Source: Roseobacter sp. SK209-2-6 (GTDB taxonomy: Bacteria > Pseudomonadota > Alphaproteobacteria > Rhodobacterales > Rhodobacteraceae). From it: DNA of 64,000 bases. Within the stretch, counting starts at the first letter, position 1. The number at the start of each line of letters is the position of its first letter. Shown piece by piece: positions 41,883-51,791 of the stretch. The position numbers and the translations under genes are program-made. The stretch is from the NCBI RefSeq assembly GCF_000169455.1, contig NZ_AAYC01000005.1, positions 62,001 to 126,000 of the forward strand, read 5' to 3'. The notes under the pieces were generated by a model. That model was not told the origin of the DNA, made no database searches, and saw only the letters and a program-made list of their open reading frames with translations.

Positions 41883-41980
41883 GGCGAAACCTCAGGTGTT
41901 TCGCCCGGCGGAAACGCCGGGCAGCGCCCGACCTCCCCCACAGGAGGGCGCTTCGCTTCCTCCCGAGGCCGGGCACTGCC
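41883..41980. repeat. Three consecutive hairpins between cobW and cobN
   Basis: GGCGAAAC/GTTTCGCC (41883-41905), CCCGGCG-GAAA-CGCCGGG (41904-41921), then a long imperfect stem with 14 of 16 matched bases (41920-41935 with 41965-41980) enclosing GGAGG/CCTCC. The spacer is fully structured. It may attenuate or stabilise the transcript between the two genes. Confidence 0.65.
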
Positions 41981-42011
41981 CTCAGCTCTTCTTTTGGAAA
42001 GGGCCTGACAC

Positions 42012-45000
42012 ATGCATGTCGTCTTCCGCGAAAGCCACGGCCTTGACGAGACTGATACCCCGCAGGATCTGGGGCAAACCCCTGCGGATCTTGTGGTGCT
42101 GTCCTTCTCTGACAGCGACCTCGGCGCCTTTGCAGCAGGTTGGCACCGGGCGGAGGGCAAACTGCCCAGGCTCCGGGTCGCCAACCTCGTCGCGCTGAAG
42201 CACCCCCTCTCGGTCGACGTCTACGCGGAACAGACACTTGAGGGCGCCAAGGGCGTCCTTGTCCGTCTCATTGGCGGCGAAAGCTATTGGTCCTACGGCC
42301 TCGCCACCCTGCAGGACCTGGCCCGCCGTAAGGGCATCGCGCTGGCAGTGCTGCCGGCCGACGGGCGTGAAGACCCTCGCCTGGACGAACTCTCTACCCT
42401 GCCCGTCTCTACCCTGCGCCGTCTGCAATCCCTCTGCGATGCCGGAGGCACCGTCGCGGCCCAGGCCGCCCTCGCCCAGCTTTCGCTGGCTGCTGGGCTA
42501 TATGCAGGGCCAGTGCTTGGCCTCAAAACCACGCCTGAACACGGCTTCTACGACCCGGCCAAGGGCGTTCTGGCGGAACTGCCGCCGCAGGACAAACCGC
42601 TGGTTCTGGTCAGCTTCTATCGCTCATACCTCACTGCCGCCGACACCGCCCCGGTGGATGCGCTGATCGAAGAGCTGCGTGCCCGTGGCTACGCCGCCTA
42701 TGGCGTCTTTGCCGCCAGTCTCAAGGCCCCTGCCGCCGCAAACTGGCTGCGCGACAAACTCCCGGAACTGGCCCCGACGGCCATCATCAACGCCACCGCA
42801 TTTTCCGCCCAGGGCACCGACGGCAGCGCCTCTCCGCTCGGCGCGACCGGCTGCCCGGTGTTCCAGGTTGCACTGTCCACCGCGCGCCGCAAGGATTGGC
42901 TCGAGGCCGACCGCGGCCTCTCCCCTGCCGACCTCGCCATGCATGTCGTCCTGCCCGAGGTTGATGGCCGCATCTTTGCCGGCGTCGTCAGCTTCAAATC
43001 GCCGGGCAAAAAAGACCCCGACCTGCAGTACTCCCGCTTTGCCCACCGCGCTGACACGGACCGCATCAAGGCAGCCGTGGACCGTGTCGAAGGCTGGCTG
43101 CGCCTCGCCAATGTGCCCAATGCGGACAAACGCCTTGCCCTGATCCTCTCCACCTACCCCGGCCGCGATCACAACCTCGCCCATGCCGTCGGGCTCGACG
43201 CACTGGCCTCCTGCGACGCGATCCTGCGTGAGCTGTGGGACAAGGGTTACACGGTCGAACCGCAAGAAAACACCGGCTTGCGGCTGATGGAAGAGACCCT
43301 CAGCCTCCCTCTCTCTGACTACAAATCCGCCCTATCCACCCTGCCGCAAGATCTGCAGAACACCCTGGCGGAGGCCTGGGGGGACCCGGAAGGCGATGCA
43401 GACTTTCGCGATGGGGCCTTTCACTTCAAAGCTTTGCGCGCAGGTAAGGCCCTGGTTGCGCTGCAGCCCGAACGTGGCGAAGTGAAAACCCGCGTCGACG
43501 ACTACCACGACCTGGACCGCACCCCTCGGCATGCCTATGTGGCCTTCTATCTGTGGCTGCAAAGCCAAGCAGACGCGCTGGTCCATATCGGCGCCCATGG
43601 CACGCTGGAATGGCTGCCGGGCAAGGCGGTAGCGCTCTCCGGTGCCTGCTGGCCCGAAGTGCTGACGGGCTCGCTGCCCGTTGCCTATCCCTTTATTGTC
43701 AACGATCCTGGCGAGGCCGCGCAGGCCAAACGCCGCATTGGTGCTGTCACGCTTGGCCACCTGCCGCCGCCGCTGGCGCAGACCAACCTACCCGAGGGTA
43801 TGTCACGGCTCGAAAGCCTCTTGGACGAATACTCCACCGCCGACGGCCTCGACCCGGCCCGCCGCGACCGCCTTATTGATGACATCCGGGCCGAGGCGCA
43901 GGGAACCGGTGTCGAGGCCGACCTCGGCCTCACCCCCGATACCTCCCCAGCTGAGGCGATCACCCGCATCGACGCCTTTGTCTGCGACATCAAGGAAAGC
44001 CAATACGGCGAAGGCCTGCATATCTTTGGCACCGGCCAGTGCGGGACTGAGGAACGCGCAGGCCTGATCGCCGCGTTGGACGGCAAAATCGTCACCCCCG
44101 GCCCCTCTGGTTCGCCGTTTCGCGGCCGCGCCGATGTGATCCCCACGGGCCGCAACCTCTTTACCACAGATCCAAGATCGGTGCCATCGCGGGCGGCGCA
44201 TGCGCAGGGGGTCAAATTGGCGGAAGAGCTGCTGCGCCGCCACCTCCAGGACCATGGCGACTGGCCCAAGGGGCTGGTGATCGACCTCTGGGGCTCCGCC
44301 ACCATGCGCACCGCGGGTGAGGAATTTGCCATGGCGCTGCACCTTGCAGGCCTGGCGCCGAAATGGGACGAGAACTCCGAGCGCGTCTCCGGTTTCGAGG
44401 TGCTGCCGCTCTCGATGCTGAACCGCCCGCGCATCGACGTGACCCTGCGCGTCTCCGGCCTGTTCCGTGATGTCTTTCCGGGCCTCGCCCAGATGTTCGA
44501 AAGTGCCGCCGCCGCCCTTGCGCAGCGCGAGGAAACCCAGGCCGACAACCCATACCTGACAGAGACCCCCCGCGTCTTTGGACCCAAACCGGGCCAATAC
44601 GGGCTGTCGATGAACCCGCATCTGGACGACTATACGGATGAGGCCCGCCAAGCTGCTGGCGAGGCCTGGCTCAACGCCTCCTCCCACGCCATCGACGCCA
44701 AGGGCGCCATCCATGACGCCCGCGAAGCGCTGGAGGTCCGGTTGCAGGGCGCCGACAGCTTTGTGCATCTACAGGACCTGCCAGAAACCGACCTGCTGGT
44801 CGCCTCAGACTATGCCGCGCATGAGGCCGGTTTTGCCGCCGCCATGGCCCGCATCGGCCAGGCGACGCCTGCGCTCTACCACATGGACGCGACCCGCCCG
44901 GACAAACCGCAGGCGCGCTCCCTGGGTGAGGAAATCGCCCGCGTCACCCGCGCCCGTGCTGCCAATCCGGACTGGGCCACCTCGATGATGAACCACGGCT

Positions 45001-45257
45001 TCCGCGGCGCCGCCGAAATCGCCGCCACCCTCGACCATATGGCCGCCTTTGCCCATCTGGCGCAGGTGGTGCAGCCGCATCTGTTTGATCTCTACTTCGA
45101 AGCCACCCTGGGCCGCGACGATCTGGTGGACTTCATGCAGCGTGAGAACCCGGAGGCATTGCAGGCCATGCGCGACCGCTTCCGCGCCCTGTTTGATGCC
45201 GGTCTATGGAGCACGAGGCGCAATTCGATCATGGCCGATCTGGAGGGGGCAGCATGA
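42012..45257 (+). CDS. cobN: Cobaltochelatase subunit CobN
   Basis: 1081 aa, matching the shorter form found in Rhodobacterales. CobN/magnesium chelatase H fold throughout, with [14 protein letters not shown] (~520-533) and C-G-T-E-E-R-A-G and D-L-W-G-S-A-T-M-R in the C-terminal half. With CobS and CobT (not in this window) it inserts cobalt into hydrogenobyrinic acid a,c-diamide in an ATP-dependent step. Its stop overlaps cobG (ATGA). Confidence 0.96.
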   Translation: MHVVFRESHGLDETDTPQDLGQTPADLVVLSFSDSDLGAFAAGWHRAEGKLPRLRVANLVALKHPLSVDVYAEQTLEGAKGVLVRLIGGESYWSYGLATLQDLARRKGIALAVLPADGREDPRLDELSTLPVSTLRRLQSLCDAGGTVAAQAALAQLSLAAGLYAGPVLGLKTTPEHGFYDPAKGVLAELPPQDKPLVLVSFYRSYLTAADTAPVDALIEELRARGYAAYGVFAASLKAPAAANWLRDKLPELAPTAIINATAFSAQGTDGSASPLGATGCPVFQVALSTARRKDWLEADRGLSPADLAMHVVLPEVDGRIFAGVVSFKSPGKKDPDLQYSRFAHRADTDRIKAAVDRVEGWLRLANVPNADKRLALILSTYPGRDHNLAHAVGLDALASCDAILRELWDKGYTVEPQENTGLRLMEETLSLPLSDYKSALSTLPQDLQNTLAEAWGDPEGDADFRDGAFHFKALRAGKALVALQPERGEVKTRVDDYHDLDRTPRHAYVAFYLWLQSQADALVHIGAHGTLEWLPGKAVALSGACWPEVLTGSLPVAYPFIVNDPGEAAQAKRRIGAVTLGHLPPPLAQTNLPEGMSRLESLLDEYSTADGLDPARRDRLIDDIRAEAQGTGVEADLGLTPDTSPAEAITRIDAFVCDIKESQYGEGLHIFGTGQCGTEERAGLIAALDGKIVTPGPSGSPFRGRADVIPTGRNLFTTDPRSVPSRAAHAQGVKLAEELLRRHLQDHGDWPKGLVIDLWGSATMRTAGEEFAMALHLAGLAPKWDENSERVSGFEVLPLSMLNRPRIDVTLRVSGLFRDVFPGLAQMFESAAAALAQREETQADNPYLTETPRVFGPKPGQYGLSMNPHLDDYTDEARQAAGEAWLNASSHAIDAKGAIHDAREALEVRLQGADSFVHLQDLPETDLLVASDYAAHEAGFAAAMARIGQATPALYHMDATRPDKPQARSLGEEIARVTRARAANPDWATSMMNHGFRGAAEIAATLDHMAAFAHLAQVVQPHLFDLYFEATLGRDDLVDFMQRENPEALQAMRDRFRALFDAGLWSTRRNSIMADLEGAA

Positions 45258-46414
45258 ATGCCACCACCCCCAAAGTCTATGGCTGGTGTCCCGGCGCCCT
45301 GCGCCCGATGATGTCCGGCGACGGGCTGGTGGTGCGGGTGCGTGCGCCGCTGGGGCGGCTGACACCTGATCAGGCGCGCGGTGTGGCAAGGCTGTCGCAG
45401 GAGTTTGGCAGCGGGCTGCTGGATATCTCCGCCCGCGCCAACCTGCAGATGCGCGGCATCCGCGAAGAGGCGCATGATGCATTGATCGCCGGCCTACGTG
45501 ATCTCGGCCTCATTGACCCCGATGCCCAGGCCGAGGCCCGCCGCAATGTCCTGCTCGCGCCCTTCTGGAGCGAAGGGGATGAAACCCACGCTATCGCCAC
45601 AGACCTGAGCGCCGCGCTGACTGCGGCCACAGATCTCTTCCTACCGGGGAAATTCGGCTTTGCCGTCGACTGCGATGAAGCACCGGTCCTGCAAGACACC
45701 GCCGCCGACATCCGCATCGAACGCTCCTGCGAGGCTCTCATCCTGCGGGCCGACGGCGCGGAGACTGGCAAACCCGTCACGCGGGAAACCGCCGTTTCCG
45801 AAGCCCTGGCCCTGGTCCGCTGGTTCCTGGAGCAAGGCGGCGCGCCAGAGGGGCGTGGCAGGATGCACCGTCTCATTGCGCGCCGCGCACCGCCACCAGC
45901 GCATGTCGCCCCCTGGGTAAAAGCAAGCTTCACCGCAGAACCCGGACCTGTCTCTGCGGGAACGCTCGCGGCATTGGAGTTCGGCCAGATGCCTGCTGCC
46001 ACCCTGGCCAAACTGGCAGACTACGGCGCCATCCGCCTCACCCCTTGGCGCGCGCTGCTGGTGGAAGGCGCCGATAGCCTGCCGCCTCTGCCCGGTCTGA
46101 TCCTGGATGCAAGGGATCCGCGCCTGCAAGTCATCGCCTGTACCGGGGCACCCGGCTGCCTGCAGGCGCTTTCGCCAACCCGCGACTTGGCTCGCAGTCT
46201 GGCAAAACAGCTCCCCGCGGGCACCACTGTGCATGTGTCGGGCTGTGCCAAGGGTTGCGCTTGCCCGGCCCCCGCCCCGCTCACCCTGACCGCCACCGGC
46301 CAAGATGAATTCTCCCTGATCCGCCATGGCACTGCCGCAGATCAGCCGCTAAAGACCCGCCTGAGCGCCGCCGCGTTGCGCGCCTCTCCCGAACTTTTGA
46401 AAGAGGGCAGCTGA
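45254..46414 (+). CDS. cobG: Precorrin-3B synthase CobG
   Basis: 386 aa. Related to sulfite/nitrite reductases: a ferredoxin-like N-terminal part ([10 protein letters not shown]) and the [4Fe-4S] cysteines in C-T-G-A-P-G-C and G-C-A-K-G-C (~290-340). This Fe-S mono-oxygenase makes precorrin-3B using O2, which marks the pathway as aerobic. Related Rhodobacter species use CobZ instead, so CobG here separates the strain from those. Confidence 0.94.
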   Translation: MNATTPKVYGWCPGALRPMMSGDGLVVRVRAPLGRLTPDQARGVARLSQEFGSGLLDISARANLQMRGIREEAHDALIAGLRDLGLIDPDAQAEARRNVLLAPFWSEGDETHAIATDLSAALTAATDLFLPGKFGFAVDCDEAPVLQDTAADIRIERSCEALILRADGAETGKPVTRETAVSEALALVRWFLEQGGAPEGRGRMHRLIARRAPPPAHVAPWVKASFTAEPGPVSAGTLAALEFGQMPAATLAKLADYGAIRLTPWRALLVEGADSLPPLPGLILDARDPRLQVIACTGAPGCLQALSPTRDLARSLAKQLPAGTTVHVSGCAKGCACPAPAPLTLTATGQDEFSLIRHGTAADQPLKTRLSAAALRASPELLKEGS

Positions 46415-46415
46415 C

Positions 46416-47045
46416 ATGCTCCACACCTATGAAACCAACGGCGCCGCGATCTATGCTGAGAGCTTTGCCACCATTCGCCGCGAAGCAAACCTCACCCGTT
46501 TCAACAAGGACGAGGAAAGCGTCGTGGTGCGTATGATCCACGCGGCCGGCATGGTCGGGCTGGAGGAACATGTGCGCTTCTCAGAAGGTATGGCGGAAAC
46601 CGCCCGTGCTGCGCTGGCCCAAGGCGCCCCGATCCTTTGCGATGCTTATATGGTCAGCGAGGGCATCACCCGCCCGCGGCTGCCCGCAGATAACGAAGTC
46701 ATCTGCACCCTGCGCGACCCGAAGGTGCCCGAAATGGCCAAGGAAATGTCCAACACCCGTTCGGCAGCCGCGCTTGAGCTGTGGCGCCCGAAACTGGAGG
46801 GCGCTGTGGTGGCCATCGGCAATGCCCCAACCGCGCTGTTCCACCTGCTGAACATGCTGAAAGACCCATCCTGCCCGCGCCCCGCCGCCATCATCGGCTG
46901 CCCGGTGGGTTTTGTCGGAGCGATGGAATCCAAAGACGCGTTGATGGAAGACCTGCCGGTGCCTTCGATGATCGTCAAAGGCCGTCTGGGCGGCTCTGCC
47001 ATCACTGTTGCAGCGGTGAACGCGCTGGCGAGCTGGAAAGAGTAA
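46416..47045 (+). CDS. cobH: Precorrin-8X methylmutase CobH
   Basis: 209 aa. It contains R-M-I-H-A-A-G-M-V (~33-41) with the catalytic His and P-V-G-F-V-G-A-M-E-S-K. It moves the C11 methyl group to C12, giving hydrogenobyrinic acid. 1-bp gap after cobG, and its TAA overlaps the cobI ATG (TAATG). Confidence 0.96.
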   Translation: MLHTYETNGAAIYAESFATIRREANLTRFNKDEESVVVRMIHAAGMVGLEEHVRFSEGMAETARAALAQGAPILCDAYMVSEGITRPRLPADNEVICTLRDPKVPEMAKEMSNTRSAAALELWRPKLEGAVVAIGNAPTALFHLLNMLKDPSCPRPAAIIGCPVGFVGAMESKDALMEDLPVPSMIVKGRLGGSAITVAAVNALASWKE

Positions 47046-47764
47046 TGATGGGTAAAGTCATCTGCGCAGGGCTTGGCCCCGGTGATCCAGACCTGATGAG
47101 CGTGCGCTCGCACCGGCTGATTTCCGGCGCGCGCCATATCGCCTATTTTCGCAAGGCTGGCCGCCAGGGCCAGGCCCGCGCCATCGTCGAGGGCATGCTG
47201 GGTGACAACGTCACCGAACACGCGATGGAATACCCGGTCACCACCGAGATTCATTTCTCGGACCCGGAATACAACCGCGTTCTGGGCGAATTCTACGACC
47301 AATGGGCCGATACCTTGGCGGAGATCGCCCAGAGTGAAGACGTTGTGGTGCTCTGCGAGGGCGACCCGTTTCTCTATGGCTCTTACATGCATCTCTATAC
47401 CCGCCTGCAGGGCCGTACGGCGCAAGAGATCGTGCCCGGCATCACCGGCATGTCCGGTTGCTGGACTGCCTCGGGCCAGCCAATCACCTGGGGTGATGAT
47501 GTGCTGACCGTGGCGATGGCCACCCTGAGCGAGGATGAACTCGCCAAGCGCGCCGCCGAGACCGACGCTCTGGTGGTGATGAAGATCGGCCGAAACCTGC
47601 CCAAGCTGCGCCGAGCACTGGAACGTGCGGGCCGTGCAGATGACGCCTGGCTGGTCGAGCGTGGCACCATGCCGGGGCAGACCGTACAAAAACTGTCGGA
47701 GATCACGGGCGAGGTTCCTTATTTCTCCATCGTATTGGTTCACGGACAGGGGCGCCGACCATGA
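47045..47764 (+). CDS. cobI: Precorrin-2 C20-methyltransferase CobI
   Basis: 239 aa from the ATG at 47045 (a second ATG follows immediately). Class III SAM methyltransferase: G-L-G-P-G-D-P-D-L at the start, C-E-G-D-P-F-L-Y-G (~105) and P-G-I-T-G-M-S-G. It methylates C20 of precorrin-2. The stop overlaps cobJ (ATGA). Confidence 0.95.
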   Translation: MMGKVICAGLGPGDPDLMSVRSHRLISGARHIAYFRKAGRQGQARAIVEGMLGDNVTEHAMEYPVTTEIHFSDPEYNRVLGEFYDQWADTLAEIAQSEDVVVLCEGDPFLYGSYMHLYTRLQGRTAQEIVPGITGMSGCWTASGQPITWGDDVLTVAMATLSEDELAKRAAETDALVVMKIGRNLPKLRRALERAGRADDAWLVERGTMPGQTVQKLSEITGEVPYFSIVLVHGQGRRP

Positions 47765-48525
47765 GCATGAGTGACAAAGGCTGGGTGGTGATCGCTGGGC
47801 TTGGCCCTGGAAACGAGGCGCTGGTGACCCAGGAAGTGCGCGACACCATCGGGGAAGCCACTGATATTGTGGGTTATATCCCCTATGTGAAGCGCATCGA
47901 TCAGCGCGAAGGCCTGACCCTGCATGCGACCGACAACCGGGTTGAGGTCGATCGCGCCACCCATGCGCTGGAGATGGCCGCCGAGGGCAAGCGTGTGGTT
48001 GTGGTCTCCTCCGGTGATCCTGGCGTGTTCGCCATGGCCTCTGCCGTGTTCGAAGCATTGGAAAACAATGCCGAAGCCCGTCCTGAATGGCTGGATCTGG
48101 AGATCAAGGTTCTGCCCGGCATCACCGCCATGTTGGCTGCTGCTGCCGCCATCGGCGCGCCTTTGGGGCATGACTTCGCGGCCATCAACCTCAGCGACAA
48201 TCTGAAGCCTTGGAGCCTGATTGAAAAACGGCTGCAGCTGGTCGGCGAGGCAGGCTTGGCAATGGCTTTTTACAACCCGCGCTCTAAATCGCGGCCGCAT
48301 CAGTTTGCCCGTGCACTTGAAATCCTGCGGGGCGCCTGTGGTGAGGAGACCCTGATCACATTCGCCCGCGATGTGACCAAGCCGGGACAGGAGTTGCTGA
48401 CAGTGCCACTGAAAGACGCGATGCCCGAGATGGCCGACATGCGCACCGTGGTGATTGTCGGCAACCACGACACCCGGCGGGTGGGCAATTATGTCTACAC
48501 ACCGCGCTACGCGACTGAAAGCTAG
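47761..48525 (+). CDS. cobJ: Precorrin-3B C17-methyltransferase CobJ
   Basis: 254 aa. Class III SAM methyltransferase with V-S-S-G-D-P-G-V-F-A-M (~81) and P-G-I-T-A-M-L-A-A-A. It methylates C17 with ring contraction. Its stop is 3 bp from the convergent stop of cobK. Confidence 0.95.
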   Translation: MSMSDKGWVVIAGLGPGNEALVTQEVRDTIGEATDIVGYIPYVKRIDQREGLTLHATDNRVEVDRATHALEMAAEGKRVVVVSSGDPGVFAMASAVFEALENNAEARPEWLDLEIKVLPGITAMLAAAAAIGAPLGHDFAAINLSDNLKPWSLIEKRLQLVGEAGLAMAFYNPRSKSRPHQFARALEILRGACGEETLITFARDVTKPGQELLTVPLKDAMPEMADMRTVVIVGNHDTRRVGNYVYTPRYATES

Positions 48526-48528
48526 GGG

Positions 48529-49269
48529 TTAGGACGCCGGATGCGCCAGCCAGGCAATAACCTCTGCCACGCGGCCCTTGACGGGGCGGCCCGGCAACTC
48601 GGGTCTGTCGATCATAATGACTGGCAGGCCGAGGCTGCGCGCGGCCGTGAGCTTGGCCACGGCACCGATGCCGCCGGCGTTCTTGGCCACCACTTGGGTA
48701 ATGCCATGGCGCTGCATCAGCGCGGTATCACCGGCCGCATCAAAGGGCCCGCGAGCGATCTCCACCGTCGTGTTCGGCAGCGGCAGGGGCGCATCAGGCT
48801 GGTCCACCAGACGCAGCAGATAGTGGTGCTGGGGCTTGGCCGCAAATTGGCTGAGGTTCTGCTTTCCGATTGCCAGAAACACCCGCGCGGGCATCTCAGG
48901 CAGCGCATCCACCGCGCTGTCGATGCTGTCCACATGGATCCAATTGTCGCCCTCGCCCGCCTGCCAGGCCGGACGTTCAAAGGCGCAGAGTGGCACACCC
49001 GCCGCCACACAGGCCTGGACCGCATTGGTACTCATCTGCGCGGCGAAGGGGTGGGTTGCGTCGACCACATGGGTGATGGCTTCGGCCGTGAGGTAAGCCG
49101 CCAGGCCTTCGGCGCCGCCAAAACCGCCAACACGCGTGGGCAGCGGCTGGCTGACCGGCTTGGCGGTGCGACCCGCATAAGAAAACACCGCATCCGCGCC
49201 TGCCCCGGCCAGGGTCTTGGCCAGCGTCGAGGCTTCGGTGGTGCCGCCCAGAAGAAGGATGCGTGTCAT
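48529..49269 (-). CDS. cobK: Precorrin-6A reductase CobK
   Basis: 246 aa from ATG 49269 on the minus strand. L-L-L-G-G-T-T-E-A opens the fold, then D-A-T-H-P-F-A, K-N-A-G-G and D-R-P. It reduces precorrin-6A with NADPH. The only inverted gene in the ring-building part of the cluster: its start codon overlaps the cobL start codon (CATG) and its SD (GGAAAGG) lies inside cobL. It converges with cobJ. Confidence 0.95.
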   Translation of the reverse strand: MTRILLLGGTTEASTLAKTLAGAGADAVFSYAGRTAKPVSQPLPTRVGGFGGAEGLAAYLTAEAITHVVDATHPFAAQMSTNAVQACVAAGVPLCAFERPAWQAGEGDNWIHVDSIDSAVDALPEMPARVFLAIGKQNLSQFAAKPQHHYLLRLVDQPDAPLPLPNTTVEIARGPFDAAGDTALMQRHGITQVVAKNAGGIGAVAKLTAARSLGLPVIMIDRPELPGRPVKGRVAEVIAWLAHPAS

Positions 49270-50464
49270 GTCTGATGGCCTTTCCAAACACTGGCTCTCT
49301 ATCATTGGTCTGGGCGAAAATGGCCTGGAATCCTTAAGCGATGCAAGTCGGAAGGCGCTGGCGGAGGCAGAAGTCATATTCGGTGGCCCGCGGCATTTGG
49401 AACTGGCGGATGCTGGCGCCAAGGGGCAGCCTTGGCCAGTGCCCTTTTCGACCGAGCCGGTGCTGGCCCTGCGCGGGCGACGCGTGGTTGTTTTAGCCTC
49501 GGGCGATCCGTTCTGGCATGGGGCCGGTGGGTCGCTGATGCGCGATCTGGAGGCGGAGGAATGGGTCTCGCACCCGGTGCCCTCTTGTTTTGCGCTGGCG
49601 GCCAACCGACTGGGTTGGAAGCTGGAAGAGGTTCTATGCCTGGGCCTGCACGCGGCACCCTATGCGCGGTTGCTGCCGCTCCTGGGCCGGGGTGTGCGGG
49701 TGATCTGCACCCTGCGGGATGGAGCTGCATCCGGCGAGTTGGCAGCCTGGCTGGTTGCGAATGGCCAGCCGGATGCGCAGCTCTGTGTGATGGAACGGCT
49801 GGGCGGGCCCAAGGAACAACTGCACCGCACCACGGCAGAAACATGGGATCTGGCGCCGGGGGGGGCTCCGGTCCTTATGGCCATCGAGGCCAAGCGGCCC
49901 GGGCTGCCGCAGGCTTCGGGGCTGGCGGATGCGCATTTCGCCAGCGATGGACAGATCACCAAACGCCCGGTGCGGGCGCTGACACTGTCGGCGCTGGCAC
50001 CGCGTCCGGGCGAGCTTTTGTGGGATATCGGCGGCGGCTCCGGCTCTGTCTCAGTCGAGTGGTGCCTGGCGGCACGCGGCGCGCGGGCAGTGACGTTTGA
50101 GCCGCGCGAGAGCCGTCTGGAAAACATCCGCGCCAATGCCGCGACCTTTGGCCTTGATCACCGGATGACGGCCGTTTTGGGCAAGGCCCCGGACGTATTG
50201 GAGGGCCAGCCCCTGCCTGATTGCGTGTTTATTGGCGGCGGCGGTTCGCAGGCGCTGTTGCGCCATCTGTGGGAGATCCTCCCCGAAGGCACGCGGCTGG
50301 TGGCCAATGGCGTCACGCTGGAGACAGAGACCCTGCTGATGCAGGCCCATGCTGCACAAGGCGGGCACTTGATGAAGGCGGAGATTGCAGAGGTCGGACC
50401 GCTTGGCTCCATGCGCGACTGGCGCCGGGCACGGCCTGTCATCCAGTGGAGCGTCACCCGATGA
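49268..50464 (+). CDS. cobL: Precorrin-6Y C5,15-methyltransferase (decarboxylating) CobL
   Basis: 398 aa fusion of CbiE-like (1-~200: G-L-G-E-N-G, A-S-G-D-P-F-W-H-G) and CbiT-like (~210-398: W-D-I-G-G-G-S-G-S-V-S-V-E-W) methyltransferases, adding methyls at C5 and C15 and removing the acetate carboxyl at C12. Start ATG 49268; an in-frame ATG 9 bp earlier is possible. Its SD (AAGGA, ~49254) lies inside cobK. Confidence 0.94.
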   Translation: MSDGLSKHWLSIIGLGENGLESLSDASRKALAEAEVIFGGPRHLELADAGAKGQPWPVPFSTEPVLALRGRRVVVLASGDPFWHGAGGSLMRDLEAEEWVSHPVPSCFALAANRLGWKLEEVLCLGLHAAPYARLLPLLGRGVRVICTLRDGAASGELAAWLVANGQPDAQLCVMERLGGPKEQLHRTTAETWDLAPGGAPVLMAIEAKRPGLPQASGLADAHFASDGQITKRPVRALTLSALAPRPGELLWDIGGGSGSVSVEWCLAARGARAVTFEPRESRLENIRANAATFGLDHRMTAVLGKAPDVLEGQPLPDCVFIGGGGSQALLRHLWEILPEGTRLVANGVTLETETLLMQAHAAQGGHLMKAEIAEVGPLGSMRDWRRARPVIQWSVTR

Positions 50465-50838
50465 AAGTGGCGGGCATAGGTTTTCGCGGCGTTGCGACGG
50501 CGACGGATTTGCAGGCGGCGTTGGCGCTGACCGGCGAGCGTGTGGATGCGCTTGCCTCGATCGCGGAGAAAGCCGAGACGCCCGCCATGCAGGAATTTGC
50601 GCGCAGTACCGGACTGCCGGTGATTGCGCTGCAAGAGAGCGATATTGCCGGGGAGCAGACCCTTACCTGCTCGCCCCGGATCAAGGCGCGGTTTGCCACC
50701 GGCTCGCTGGCGGAAGCCGCGGCGCTGGCGGGCGCGCGCCATGGAGCACGGGGCGCGCGGGCGCGCCTCTTGGCCCCGAGAGTTGTCACCGCGGATGGGC
50801 TTGCCACCGCGGCTATAGCAGAAAGACTTGAGCCATGA
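50461..50838 (+). CDS. cobE: Cobalamin biosynthesis protein CobE (CbiG C-terminal domain)
   Basis: 125 aa. M-K-V-A-G-I-G-F-R at the start, then [10 protein letters not shown] and the C-S-P-R-I segment typical of the CobE/CbiG-C domain. It overlaps cobL and cobM by ATGA at both ends. Needed for the aerobic pathway; its exact chemical role is unsettled. Confidence 0.9.
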   Translation: MKVAGIGFRGVATATDLQAALALTGERVDALASIAEKAETPAMQEFARSTGLPVIALQESDIAGEQTLTCSPRIKARFATGSLAEAAALAGARHGARGARARLLAPRVVTADGLATAAIAERLEP

Positions 50839-51629
50839 CCGTTCACTTCATTGGCGCCGGACCGGGCGCTGCCGACCTTTTGACCTTGCGCGGGCGCGAC
50901 ATCATCGCCTCCTGCCCGGTGTGCCTATACGCGGGCTCGCTGGTACCGGAGGAGATCCTGGGCCACTGCCCGGCGGATGCGAAGATCGTCAACACGGCCG
51001 CCATGGATCTGGAGGCCATCGTGGCGGAGATCAAGGCCGCCCATGAGGCAGGCCAGGATGTGGCGCGGCTGCATTCCGGCGATCTGTCTGTCTGGTCTGC
51101 AATGGGCGAGCAACTGCGCCGCCTGAAGGCCGAGGGCATTCCGGTGAGCGTCACCCCCGGTGTGCCGTCCTTTGCCGCCGCAGCCGCCGCGCTGGGAACC
51201 GAGCTGACCCTGCCGGGCCTGGGCCAGTCGGTGGTGCTGACCCGTACGCCGGGGCGGGCCTCCTCGATGCCCGAGGGTGAATCGTTGGAGAACTTCGCGC
51301 GGACCGGCGCCACACTGGCGATCCATTTGTCGATCGGCAATCTGGATCATGTGGTCGACAGCCTGACGCCCCACTACGGTGCTGACTGCCCGGTAGCAGT
51401 GGTCTACCGCGCCAGCTGGCCGGATCAGCAGATCCTCCGCGCCACGCTGGAGACCCTGAAAGAGACGCTGGATGAGAAGATCTCCCGCACGGCGTTGATC
51501 CTGGTGGGGCCGGTGCTGAAGGGCGAGGGCTTTGACGAAAGCTGCCTCTATTCCGCCGATTACGACCGCCGTTACCGACCGCAGAGCGCCGAGAGCCCCT
51601 GGTCGAGCTGGAGCCATGGCGATGATTGA
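50835..51629 (+). CDS. cobM: Precorrin-4 C11-methyltransferase CobM
   Basis: 264 aa. Class III SAM methyltransferase: G-A-G-P-G-A-A-D-L at the start, L-H-S-G-D-L-S-V-W (~83), [10 protein letters not shown] and T-R-T-P-G-R-A. It methylates C11. Last gene before a 162-bp spacer containing hairpins. Confidence 0.95.
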   Translation: MTVHFIGAGPGAADLLTLRGRDIIASCPVCLYAGSLVPEEILGHCPADAKIVNTAAMDLEAIVAEIKAAHEAGQDVARLHSGDLSVWSAMGEQLRRLKAEGIPVSVTPGVPSFAAAAAALGTELTLPGLGQSVVLTRTPGRASSMPEGESLENFARTGATLAIHLSIGNLDHVVDSLTPHYGADCPVAVVYRASWPDQQILRATLETLKETLDEKISRTALILVGPVLKGEGFDESCLYSADYDRRYRPQSAESPWSSWSHGDD

Positions 51630-51699
51630 AGCAGTATCACGTGCCGCGGGCCTAAGCTCAGGCCTCTGCAATGCCAACAAACGAACGCAAAGGGCTGCT

Positions 51700-51770
51700 C
51701 CGGACCGCGGGGTGGCGCAAGCGCGCCGTCCCGGGGGGGCGGTCCGGCGCGGCCCGGCCTGCGGCCGGGC
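51700..51770. repeat. GC-rich hairpins between cobM and cobB
   Basis: CCGGACCGC/GCGGTCCGG (51700-51708, 51739-51747) and GCCCGGCC-TGC-GGCCGGGC (51752-51770, 8-bp perfect stem). They end about 20 bp before the cobB start. No T-run follows. Confidence 0.5.
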
Positions 51771-51791
51771 GAGACATAAGGAGACCGCGCA

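Noticed and set aside
40273-42237. 654-codon open frame on the minus strand across the riboswitch, DUF1636 and cobW
   Set aside because: It crosses a structured riboswitch and two well supported genes in reverse, with long low-complexity Val/Met/Gly runs mirroring the CobW His loop.
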